Below are positions 26,348 to 35,000 of a stretch of DNA of 64,000 nt, piece by piece. A model generated the notes under the pieces. That model was not told where the DNA came from and searched no databases. It saw nothing but the letters and a program-made list of their open reading frames with translations. The position numbers and the translations under genes were made by a program. This DNA is from Oscillatoria princeps RMCB-10 (lineage in GTDB: Bacteria > Cyanobacteriota > Cyanobacteriia > Cyanobacteriales > Oscillatoriaceae): NCBI GenBank assembly GCA_019359235.1, contig JAHHHT010000001.1, positions 310,001 to 374,000 of the forward strand, in the 5' to 3' direction. The number at the start of each line of letters is the position of its first letter. The first letter of the stretch is position 1.

Positions 26348-26775
26348 TATCTTTTCAGTTTTCTCCTCAATACGCCAGGTTTTGCGGTTGGTGTTTGGGT
26401 TCGGTGCGTTCGGCGAGCCGGTCAGTCATTCCCGCCGGCATCCTTATTGCAAGTTATTGCAAATCTCTTGTGCGGACAGGGGTTTGTCGCCTCTCCGACG
26501 AGCGGGGGCGAACGCTCAGAAAGCCCCTGTTACCGGACATGTTATATTTGTATTGGCGGATTCCCCCGAACTCTTCACTGCATCGAGGAAGGGGTGTAAT
26601 AAGCCCGCCCTCCTATACAATAACGATGCCACCGGACTTGATATCAAGGATGAAGTTAAGGGGCGGTTTGGGGAGAATAGGTTTTAGGTGTCCGGGTTTG
26701 AAGGTGAGCGACCACACCTAACACCCGATAGCTAACCCCTAACCCCTAACCCCTAACCCCTAACACAACACCCAA
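26348..26775. other. Intergenic region
   Basis: No gene seen. It ends in a CCCCTAA heptamer array at 26732-26766, 10 nt before the frr stop. Confidence 0.6.
26732..26766. repeat. CCCCTAA heptamer tandem array
   Basis: Five consecutive near-perfect CCCCTAA units, a classic cyanobacterial short tandem repeat. Confidence 0.85.
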
Positions 26776-27324
26776 TTACACAGTAGTGATGTCTTTCTCT
26801 TTGTCCGCCAGCAATTTCTCAAGCTTAGTGATGTACTTATCCGTCAGCTTCTGAATTTTATCTTGCGTGTCCCGCGCTTCATCCTCAGCCAGCTCGCCGG
26901 ATTTTTCCTGCTTGCGCACGGACTCTACCGCGTCGCGGCGGACATTGCGAATGGCAACTTTCCCCTCTTCGGCGTACTTGTGCGCCATTTTCACAAATTC
27001 CTTGCGGCGATCGCTCGTCAGCTGCGGAATATTCAAGCGGATAACCGAGCCGTCATTGTTCGGCGTCAAACCCACATCCGACAGAGAAATCGCCTTCTCA
27101 ATCAGACTCAAAGTTTTGCGGTCAAAAGGTTGAATAGCGATCGTCGTCGAATCCGGTATGTTAATGCTTGCCAGAGATTTGAGCGGCGTTTCGGCACCGT
27201 AATACTCCACCGTCACCCGGTCGAGGAGTGACGCATTAGCGCGACCGGTTCTAATGGTATTAAACGATCGTTGAGTTGCCTCAACGGCTTTTTGCATGTG
27301 GCTTTCAACGTCAGCTAACTTCAC
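26776..27324 (-). CDS. frr: Ribosome recycling factor
   Basis: 182 residues, the normal length, with RRF features throughout: [72 protein letters not shown] and a C-terminal KDITTV. With EF-G it splits post-termination ribosomes. The start is the GTG at 27324 with GGGAGG 6 nt upstream; a longer frame adds eight residues not found in the family. The GTG lies inside the 3' end of pyrH, a 14-nt overlap that implies translational coupling. Confidence 0.97.
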   Translation of the reverse strand: MKLADVESHMQKAVEATQRSFNTIRTGRANASLLDRVTVEYYGAETPLKSLASINIPDSTTIAIQPFDRKTLSLIEKAISLSDVGLTPNNDGSVIRLNIPQLTSDRRKEFVKMAHKYAEEGKVAIRNVRRDAVESVRKQEKSGELAEDEARDTQDKIQKLTDKYITKLEKLLADKEKDITTV

Positions 27325-28039
27325 AGAAACCTCCCACAATTGTTCCAACTGGTTCTCCTACAACAGCTCGGCGGATGTTACCACGCACCGAAATGTCAAA
27401 TACCATAATAGGGATATTATTCTCTTTACAGAGCGCAATAGCCGTGCTGTCCATCACCCGCAGGTCATTGACCAGCACATGCCCGTAGGTCAGACTTTGG
27501 TAGCGGCGAGCGCCCGGGTTGACGTGGGGGTCTGAATCGTAGATACCGTCCACCTTAGTCGCCTTAAATATTACATTGGCATCAATTTCTGCAGCTCGCA
27601 ACGCGGCTGTGGTGTCGGTGGTGAAGAAGGGATTCCCAGATCCCGCGCCAAAAATCACCACCCGCCCTTTTTCCAGGTGGCGGATGGCGCGACGCCGGAT
27701 GTAGGGCTCCGCCACTTCCTGCATCGCGATCGCCGTTTGCACTCGAGTTGGCACTCCGCTGCGCTCTAGGGCATCTTGTAAGGTCATGGCGTTCATCACC
27801 GTGGCAATCATGCCAATGTAGTCCGCCGTCGCCCTGTCCATTCCAGCACTAGCCGCCTTCACCCCCCGAAAGATATTGCCCCCCCCGACGACAATGGCCA
27901 CCTGGACGCCACCGGCCACCACATCGGCCACTTCCTGAGCGATCTCCTGAACCACGCCCGGGTCGATCCCGTAACCCAGGTTCCCCATCAGGGCTTCACC
28001 ACTCAGCTTCAGCAAAATCCGCCGATAAACTATACCCAT
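27311..28039 (-). CDS. pyrH: UMP kinase
   Basis: 242-residue bacterial UMP kinase of the amino-acid kinase fold. The N-terminus is [15 protein letters not shown], followed by VVVGGGN-type [50 protein letters not shown] and [14 protein letters not shown]. It phosphorylates UMP in pyrimidine nucleotide synthesis. The Met at 28039 (MGIVYRR) fits the family start; the frame opens 23 codons earlier without support. Operon with frr, the order conserved in bacteria. Confidence 0.97.
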   Translation of the reverse strand: MGIVYRRILLKLSGEALMGNLGYGIDPGVVQEIAQEVADVVAGGVQVAIVVGGGNIFRGVKAASAGMDRATADYIGMIATVMNAMTLQDALERSGVPTRVQTAIAMQEVAEPYIRRRAIRHLEKGRVVIFGAGSGNPFFTTDTTAALRAAEIDANVIFKATKVDGIYDSDPHVNPGARRYQSLTYGHVLVNDLRVMDSTAIALCKENNIPIMVFDISVRGNIRRAVVGEPVGTIVGGFCEVS

Positions 28040-28109
28040 GATGCAGTGACTACTCTCTCCACTGAATTTCCCTCCACCATACGATAGCAGTAGAGAGGCA
28101 TTTTGCAAC

Positions 28110-28190
28110 GGTTAGGGATTGGGGGTATTGGGCATTGGGCATTGGGCATTCGGCATTGGGCCATGCCCCACGCCGCCCGCCCCATGCCCC
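28110..28190. repeat. GGGCATT heptamer array with inverted partner
   Basis: TTGGGCATTGGGCATTGGGC, then CATGCCCC-type inverted units. Same repeat type as the DNA inside the kinase gene at 12282-12461. Confidence 0.75.
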
Positions 28191-28201
28191 TGACACCTCG
28201 A

Positions 28202-28756
28202 TCACTCCCGCCACTTCACCGAGCAGCCAATCGCTTCTGTGGACGAGAGCGTCACCTGCTCCCCGCTGAGCAACTGTTCGATGGCGTTGCGCAAATACGG
28301 CACCCCCACCGCTTCTGGGTCATTGGCACTGTCGTCAATTTGCCCGTGGTAGCGCACTACGCCGGTCTTGTCCAGCAAAAATACCTCAGGGGTTCTCTGC
28401 GCTCCGAAGCAGTGGGCCACATCCTGGGTCACGTCCCGGATGTAGGGGAAGTTGATCTCGTTCTTGGCGGCGAAGGTTTTCATGTTCTCAAAGCTGTCGT
28501 CGGGATACAGCACGGCATCATTGGCGTTGATGCCAATCAAGGTTCCCCCTCGCTCTTGAAAATCGGCTTGGATCTGTTTGAGCCGGTCGAGATACAGGCC
28601 CACATAAGGGCAGTGATTGCACATGAACACCACCCCCACCGCTTGAAAATTTTCCAGATAGCGGGCTAAATGGTGTACCTTTTCGTCGATTCCTGGCAGT
28701 TCAAAATCCGGGGCGTAGCTGCCGGTGAGAGTAGCGGTCATTTCTATAGAAGTCAT
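28202..28756 (-). CDS. Thioredoxin-fold (AhpC/TSA-redoxin type) protein
   Basis: About 184 residues with a redoxin fold: GSYAPDFELPGIDEKVHHL, FMCNHCPYVGLYLDRL carrying a CxxC (CNHC) in the peroxidase/thioredoxin position, then TLIGINANDA and the cis-Pro region GAQRTPEVFLLDKTGVVRYHG. Proteins of this subfamily are thiol-disulphide or peroxidase enzymes of uncertain substrate. Starts at 28756 (MTSIEM) or 28741 (MTATL) are both possible, and neither has a clear ribosome site. Neighbours are pyrH-frr downstream and the agmatinase-family gene upstream on the same strand. Confidence 0.88.
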   Translation of the reverse strand: MTSIEMTATLTGSYAPDFELPGIDEKVHHLARYLENFQAVGVVFMCNHCPYVGLYLDRLKQIQADFQERGGTLIGINANDAVLYPDDSFENMKTFAAKNEINFPYIRDVTQDVAHCFGAQRTPEVFLLDKTGVVRYHGQIDDSANDPEAVGVPYLRNAIEQLLSGEQVTLSSTEAIGCSVKWRE

Positions 28757-28817
28757 ATTGCCGAAGTGTGAATCACAATTGGGGAGAATCAACACAGACC
28801 CGAAGCGTTACCTGCCC

Positions 28818-29729
28818 CTACCAGCCTTGAGCCAACGCTTGGTATCCTATTAGTTTATAAACCAATTTGGCCGCTGTGAATTCGGAAACTACTGAATCCA
28901 CCACCGGCGCTAGTTCCATGACATCGCACCCGATAACTTCGTGGGAGTCAAACACCCGCCGCAAGAAGGCTGTCAGGCTGTACCAATTCAACCCGCCAGG
29001 TTCTGGGGTGCCCACCCCCGGTATCAGCGTCGGGTCGAGTCCGTCGAGATCGATGGTGCAAAACACTCGTTTCGTCTGGATGCTGGCGAGTGCTCGCTCC
29101 ATCCAATCTGGCTGGGTGACAATCTCCCGCGCCCGAATCACCGGCAGCTGTTTTTCTTTAATCAGGTCGGCTTCTTCTTTGCAGATGCTGCGGATGCCGA
29201 TTTGCAGTGTGGGCAACCCCATGCCCACAATCCGCCGCATCACGCAGGCGTGGTTGTAGATTGACCCCTCGTACTCGTGGCGCAAATCTCCGTGGGCGTC
29301 GATTTGAACCACTGTGAAGGGAACATCGGCATACGCTTGCCGGTAAGCTTCCACTACCCCTTGGGTGATGCTGTGTTCGCCCCCCAGCGCGATCACAAAC
29401 TTTCCACCGGCAATCTGCTCTCGCACCGCTTGCTGGGTGACGCGCAGCATTTCCTCGGACGTCACCTTCTGGCCATTCCGGGTGTCCGCCACGGGGGGCA
29501 GCGTGTAAATCCGCACCTCTTCCGCGATTTCCCGGTCTAGCTCCTCATCATAGCATTCGAGCTGTTGCGAGGCGTCTAGAATTGCCGCCGGCCCGTTTTG
29601 GCAGCCTCGCCGGTAGGTGGTGGTCGCTTCGTAGGGGATGGGAAGGATTGCGACTCGCGCCTGATCGTAAGTCGATTGTACTTCAGAGCCAATGAAGGGC
29701 AGCAGAGCGGCAGGAGTTTGAACCGGCAT
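28818..29729 (-). CDS. speB: Agmatinase family ureohydrolase
   Basis: 303 residues with the binuclear metal-site motifs of ureohydrolases: GGEHSIT, QIDAHGDLRHEYEGSIYNHA and CTIDLDGLDP. Agmatinase cleaves agmatine to putrescine and urea. Some cyanobacterial members have other guanidine substrates, so the exact substrate is an inference. The start is placed at 29729 (MPVQTPAALLPF) because the upstream 23 codons are not family-like; there is no strong ribosome site. Confidence 0.9.
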   Translation of the reverse strand: MPVQTPAALLPFIGSEVQSTYDQARVAILPIPYEATTTYRRGCQNGPAAILDASQQLECYDEELDREIAEEVRIYTLPPVADTRNGQKVTSEEMLRVTQQAVREQIAGGKFVIALGGEHSITQGVVEAYRQAYADVPFTVVQIDAHGDLRHEYEGSIYNHACVMRRIVGMGLPTLQIGIRSICKEEADLIKEKQLPVIRAREIVTQPDWMERALASIQTKRVFCTIDLDGLDPTLIPGVGTPEPGGLNWYSLTAFLRRVFDSHEVIGCDVMELAPVVDSVVSEFTAAKLVYKLIGYQALAQGW

Positions 29730-29969
29730 GTCAGATATCAATTTTAAACAGGGAGTTGCAACATTCAGATCCTGACACAGTATGGGTGCCGGTGGCACAC
29801 CGAGCCCGACGTTGCAGCCGGATCAACCCCACCCCCCTACCCCAGCCCCTTATCCCCAGAGGGGGCCCCACCTTCCCCGCGTGCGGGGAGGGGGGGTAAG
29901 AGGCAGGGCTGTTTCAGTGGGCCAGAAACCCGGTTTCTTTTATCCCTCGCCCGCCAATTCCCTCATTTC

Positions 29970-30034
29970 CGGAAGAAAGCATACCTACAAAACCCGTCTC
30001 AAGGCGTCTTTTATAAAGACCGTTCAATCGTAAA
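29970..30034 (+). repeat. 65-bp direct repeat, copy 1
   Basis: Starts GGAAGAAAGCATACCTAC, continues AAAACCCGTCTCAAGGCGTC and ends GACCGTTCAATCGTAAA. The copy at 30219-30283 differs by a single base, so the duplication is recent. Confidence 0.9.
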
Positions 30035-30218
30035 TTAGCCTAAATTACTGCCGGTTTACCCAGCCGGTGCCGGCAAGTGGGGCGTCAGGGCGGGGTGAAT
30101 TATGGATTTAGCGCTGCTTTTCCCAATTTCAATAAGTTTTGCTTATCAATTGCCGTCGGGAGAGTCGGGGAGATGGGGATTTGGGGGGCGCCCACCCCGC
30201 AAATTGTGGAATATCCGG

Positions 30219-30283
30219 AAGAAAGCATACCTACAAAACCCGTCTCAAGGCGTCTTTTACAAAGACCGTTCAATCGTAAAGTG
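30219..30283 (+). repeat. 65-bp direct repeat, copy 2
   Basis: Same as 29970-30034 apart from TTTACAAAG in place of TTTATAAAG. Confidence 0.9.
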
Positions 30284-30594
30284 TTGTAATTGCCGCCGGC
30301 CCGATAAACGGTTAGGCTTTTAATCCGCTTGTGCGAGAAAGGAGGCAGAGCCTCCATTGGGGCGTTCCCAGGCAGAGCCTGGGAACGAGGGGAACGAGGG
30401 GAAAGCCGTAGGGGCGGCCCCCCGTGGCCGCCCCAGAAGAGCCGGCCACCAGGGAGACTGCCCCCGGAACGAGGGGAATCAGGGGGGATTCGGGGTTCTG
30501 CAAGAGAGCCGGCTCTGCCCTTGGGGCGAATTTTATTACAAAATGTTAACTAAAGTGGGCGACCAACCTTAGCCATCTAGTTAACCGCAATCCC

Positions 30595-31527
30595 ATGACC
30601 TTCTCTACTGCAACCGCCTCAGCTGACTCCACCGGCACCCGCACCCAAACCTGGATTTGGCGGGGGTTCCCCATCTGCTACCAGAGCCAAGGCGACACGG
30701 GACCGGCTGTTGTCCTCGTGCACGGGTTTGGTGCCTCTTGGGGGCACTGGCGGAAGAACCTGCCGGTGCTGGCAAAATCCTGCCGCGTCTATGCGATTGA
30801 TTTAATCGGTTTTGGCGGATCTGCCAAACCGCTTCCCGGCGTCGAGATGCCGTACACGTTTGAAACCTGGGGGCAGCAAATTGCCGATTTCTGCCGGCAA
30901 GTTGCCGGTGGGCCAGTTTTCCTCGTGGGCAATTCCATTGGCTGTATCGCCGCCATGCAAGCTGCAGTGGACAATCCCGATATCGCTCTGGGGGTTGCCA
31001 TGCTCAACTGCTCCCTGCGGCTGCTGCACGATCGCCGGCGGGCTGAGCTGCCCTGGTATCGGCGCATCGGCGCACCCATAGCACAAAAAATCCTAAACGT
31101 CAAGTGGGTCAGCCAATTATTTTTCAACCGGCTGGCGACACCGGCAACCGTGCGGAAGATATTGCTGCAAGCGTACAGGCGTCAAGAAGCGGTGACGGAT
31201 GAATTAGTAGAAATCCTCTTAGCACCGGCGAAGGATATGGGCGCGGTGGATGTGTTTGTGGCATTTACCAGTTACTCCCAAGGACCGCTACCGGAGGACT
31301 TATTGCCTATATTACCGTGTCCGGCGCTGATTGTGTGGGGGGCCGAAGATCCGTGGGAGCCGGTGGAGTTGGGGAAAGAGTTTGCCAAATTCCCCACTGT
31401 TGAGAAGTTTATCACTTTGGAGGGGGTGGGGCACTGTCCCCAGGATGAAGCGCCGGAGTTGGTGAATCCGATTTTGCAGGAGTGGATTTTGCAGAAGTCC
31501 GCTACTGCAGTTGCGCCAATGATTTGA
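30595..31527 (+). CDS. Alpha/beta hydrolase (cyanobacterial/plastid type)
   Basis: A 310-residue alpha/beta hydrolase: oxyanion region VLVHGFGASWGHWRKNLPVL, nucleophile Ser in VGNSIGC, acidic residue near WGAEDPWEPVE, and His in GVGHCPQDEAPELVN. The strand RVYAIDLIGFGGSAKP is typical of the haloalkane-dehalogenase-like group. Close relatives are universal in cyanobacteria and plants; some plant members dephytylate chlorophyll, which is a possibility here, not a demonstration. Monocistronic, ending 35 nt before a perfect hairpin. Confidence 0.9.
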   Translation: MTFSTATASADSTGTRTQTWIWRGFPICYQSQGDTGPAVVLVHGFGASWGHWRKNLPVLAKSCRVYAIDLIGFGGSAKPLPGVEMPYTFETWGQQIADFCRQVAGGPVFLVGNSIGCIAAMQAAVDNPDIALGVAMLNCSLRLLHDRRRAELPWYRRIGAPIAQKILNVKWVSQLFFNRLATPATVRKILLQAYRRQEAVTDELVEILLAPAKDMGAVDVFVAFTSYSQGPLPEDLLPILPCPALIVWGAEDPWEPVELGKEFAKFPTVEKFITLEGVGHCPQDEAPELVNPILQEWILQKSATAVAPMI

Positions 31528-31562
31528 GTTGTAGCTTGACCGGCTTTGTGATAGAGTAACTC

Positions 31563-31597
31563 GTAGGGTGCGTTCCCTCTTAGGGAACGCACCCTAC
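31563..31597 (+). terminator. Hairpin after the hydrolase gene
   Basis: GTAGGGTGCGTTCCCT, CTT, then AGGGAACGCACCCTAC is a perfect 16-bp stem. Belongs to the GGGTGCGTTCC family (23805-23835). Terminator function inferred. Confidence 0.6.
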
Positions 31598-31864
31598 CCC
31601 GGGCGAAACATGGAAAATTGGCATGACTGGGGATTTATGTATAAACAGTAGCCCATGAAGGGAGAGGGGGGGGAATCAGTATATCTGGTATATCTGGTTT
31701 CCAGCATGAGCTGGGAACCCACAGCTGTGGGCTGCCGCCTCGTTTGAGACAGCCGGTGTGGAGGCATGACTGGTGTTTAACCTATTGAAGCCGAGTTGCG
31801 CCTAGTGGATGTCATTCAGCCAACGCCTGAAGCTCCCAGTGAATTGGATACAGATAGCCACAGA

Positions 31865-32012
31865 TAAGCTATTACGCATATAATTTGCACTATCATTGTC
31901 TATTCCTCGTTCCGGGGCGGGCACGGGGACCCGCCCCTACTGCCAAAAGAACGCTGCGCTCTTTGGCTCTGCCTCCTCTGTCCAAAAAGCAGCTTAAAAG
32001 CCTGACAGCTTA
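31865..32012 (+). repeat. MITE-like element, TAAGCTGTT family, copy 3
   Basis: Runs from TAAGCTATTA to TGACAGCTTA with the same internal block order as 801-950 (GCAT, AATTTGCACTATC, CTATTCCTCGTTCC, GGCTCTGCCTCCT, AGCTTAAAAGCC). Ends 28 nt before the NB-ARC start and so may supply its leader. Confidence 0.6.
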
Positions 32013-32040
32013 GCAAGCAAAATTAGGACTGAATAAACCC

Positions 32041-35000
32041 ATGCCAGACAATTCTCGTTTCCCAATTGGCAAACCTTTCCAAGCCCCACCTTTACCCGCA
32101 AATTTTGTGGAGCGCCCGCAAGTAATCCGGGAACTCAAGCAGCGGCTGCTTGCAGAGCAATCGCCCAGTGCCGGTGTGTTCCTAATCAGCGCAATCCACG
32201 GGCTTGGAGGAATTGGCAAAACGACTTTAGCCAGCGCTATTGCCCATGATGCCGAGATTCAAAACCGTTTTTATGATGGCATTTTGTGGGCTACTTTAGG
32301 TCAAGATCCCGACATGCTCTCCTTGCTGGGCGGCTGGGTGGAGGCTCTGGGCGACTACAACTTTCGCCCCACAAGTGTGGGGGAAACCTCGGCCCATCTC
32401 CAGACTCTGCTGCGTGATAAGGCGGTTTTACTGGTTGTGGATGATGCGTGGGAGCCAGAACATGTTACACCTTTCCTAGTGGCAAGCTACCCCTCCCAGG
32501 TATTAGTAATCTCTCGCCGAGCGGATGTTGCCGGTGCGGGTGCCGGTGTGCATCAATTGCAGTTGATGACGCCAGAGGAATCTCTGGCATTGCTTGACAA
32601 TTCCACACACCGGCAGCTGGAAGGAGAAGAAAAGGAAGCGGCTTTGCGAGTCGCGGAAACAGCAGGATATCTGCCGGTGGCACTAAACTTAGTGGCAGCG
32701 CGGGTTAACCGAGGAGTGGCGTGGGATGAGCTCGAAGAAGCATTAAAACAAGAAGTTGCGCGGCTGGAAGTGTTAGAAGGACCGCGCCGGAAAGAACAAA
32801 CAGCGCTGGCAGCATCTTTCAACTTGAGCCTGAAGGCGTTGCGGGAGGATAGCGAACAAGCCTGGGAAAACTTTATCGCGTTGGGAGTGCTGCCAGAAGA
32901 TGTGAGGGTAGCCGCACCTGTGGCAGTTACGCTCTGGGGGATGCAGTCAGAGTCAGAAACGGATGAGCGTCTGAAGTTCCTTTGGAATCAGGGGCAGCTC
33001 CTGTTAGATTCTGTAGCAGTTGTGGGGGGGTGTGAGTGGAAAAGCTACAGGATGCACGACTTGTTGCGCGACGAGGCTCGCCGGCAATTGATAGCACCTC
33101 GCCCCCAAGGAATGGGTTTTAGCTCACTCCAGGAGGCTCACGCCCAGTTGCTGGAGCGATACCGGCAAAAGAGGCGCAACAGTCTCTGGCACACTTTGCC
33201 TGAAGATGGCTATATCCATGAGCATCTCGTCTGGCATTTGGAAAAAGCTGGACAAGTCGAGGAGATTCACCGGCTGCTGCGCGAGGAAGCGGAAAGCGGG
33301 GGCAATGGCTGGTATGAAGCGCGAGAGCGACTGGGGCAGACGGCGGGTTATTTAGCCAATGTTACCAGCGCTTGGGAACTGGCAGAAGCGAACCCGACGG
33401 AGGCATCCTTGCCCGAAGTTGTCGGTAGCGAGTGCCGGTATGCCCTGATTGCGGCTTCCGTCAACAGTCTGGCGGCAAATATGCCGGTCAATTTGTTGGT
33501 GGCACTGGTAAAAAAAAAGGTGTGGGCTCCAGCACAGGGATTGGTTTACGCTTTGCAAATTCCAGATCCAGAGCCAAAAGCAAGGGCACTGACAAAGTTA
33601 GCCGATTGTTTGCCATCACCGTTAAGAGAGCGGGCACTGCAAACCGCCCTCCAGGCGGCACTGAGCATTCAGGATCAGCGAGATCGCGCACAAGCCCTGA
33701 GCGCTTTGGCGGATAAACTGCCAGAAAATTTGTTGCCCGATGCCCTGCAAGCGGCACAGAGCATTCAATCTAGGCGGGAGCGCGCACTTTTCCTGAGCGC
33801 TTTGGCGAATAAACTGCCAGAAAATTTGTTGCCCGATGCCCTGCAAGCGGCACTTCAATGTACGCGGGAGCGCGCACTTTTCCTGAGCGCTTTGGTGAAT
33901 AAACTGCCAGAAAATTTGTTGCCCTGTGCCCTGCCAATGCCACCGAGCATTCAATTTACGCCGGATAGCGCACAAGTCCTGGACGCTTTGGTGAATAAAC
34001 TGCCACAAGAAAAGTGGCCCGACGCCGTGCAAGCGGCACTGAGCATTCAGGATCAGCGATATCGCGCACACGCCCTGAGGGCTTTGGCGAATAAACTGCC
34101 AGAAGTGTTGCCCGACGCCCTCCAGGCGGCACAGAGTATTCAGGATGAGCGGTATCGCGCGTATGCCCTGGGGGTTTTGGCGGATAAACTGCCTGAAGTG
34201 TTGCCCGAAGCCCTCCAGGCGGCACAGAGCATTCAGGATGAGTGGAGTCGCGCACAAGCCCTGAGGGCTTTGGCGGATAAACTGCCTGAAGTGTTGCCCG
34301 AAGCCCTCCAGGCGGCACAGAGCATTCAGGATGAGTGGAGTCGCGCACAAGCCCTGAGGGCTTTGGCGGATAAACTGCCTGAAAATTTGTTGCCGGATGC
34401 CTTGCAAGCGGCACAGAGCATTCAGGATGAGTGGAGTCGCGCACAAGCCCTGAGGGCTTTGGCGGATAAACTGCCTGAAAATTTGTTGCCGGATGCCTTG
34501 CAAGCGGCACTGAGCATTCAGGATCAGCGAGATCGCGCAGATGCCCTGAGGGCTTTGGCGGATAAACTGCCTGAAAATTTGCTGCCGGATGCCTTGCAAG
34601 CGGCACTGAGCATTCAGGATCAGCGAGATCGCGCAGATGCCCTGAGGGCTTTGGCGGATAAACTGCCAGAAAATTTGTTGCCCGATGCCTTGCAAGCGGC
34701 ACTGAGCATTCAGGATCAGGGATATCGCGCAGATGCCCTGAGGGCTTTGGCGGATAAACTGCCAGAAAATTTGCTGCCGGATGCCTTGCAAGCGGCACTG
34801 AGCATTCAGGATCAGCGAGATCGCGCAGATGCCCTGAGGGCTTTGGCGGATAAACTGCCTGAAAATTTGCTGCCGGATGCCTTGCAAGCGGCACTGAGCA
34901 TTCAGGATCAGCGAGATCGCGCAGATGCCCTGAGGGCTTTGGCGGATAAACTGCCTGAAAATTTGCTGCCGGATGCCTTGCAAGCGGCACTGAGCATTCA

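Larger units (their letters stand above)
29730..30594. other. Repeat-filled intergenic region
   Basis: Holds GC-rich hairpin repeats (29840-29895), an AGAAACCCGGTTTCT unit (29924-29939), a 65-bp direct repeat (29970-30034 and 30219-30283) and an inverted degenerate TAAGCTGTT-family element (about 30309-30400). No gene is supported. Confidence 0.7.

Noticed and set aside
29782-30033. An 83-codon frame after the agmatinase gene
   Set aside because: Built from GC-rich hairpin repeats and the 65-bp repeat; low complexity.
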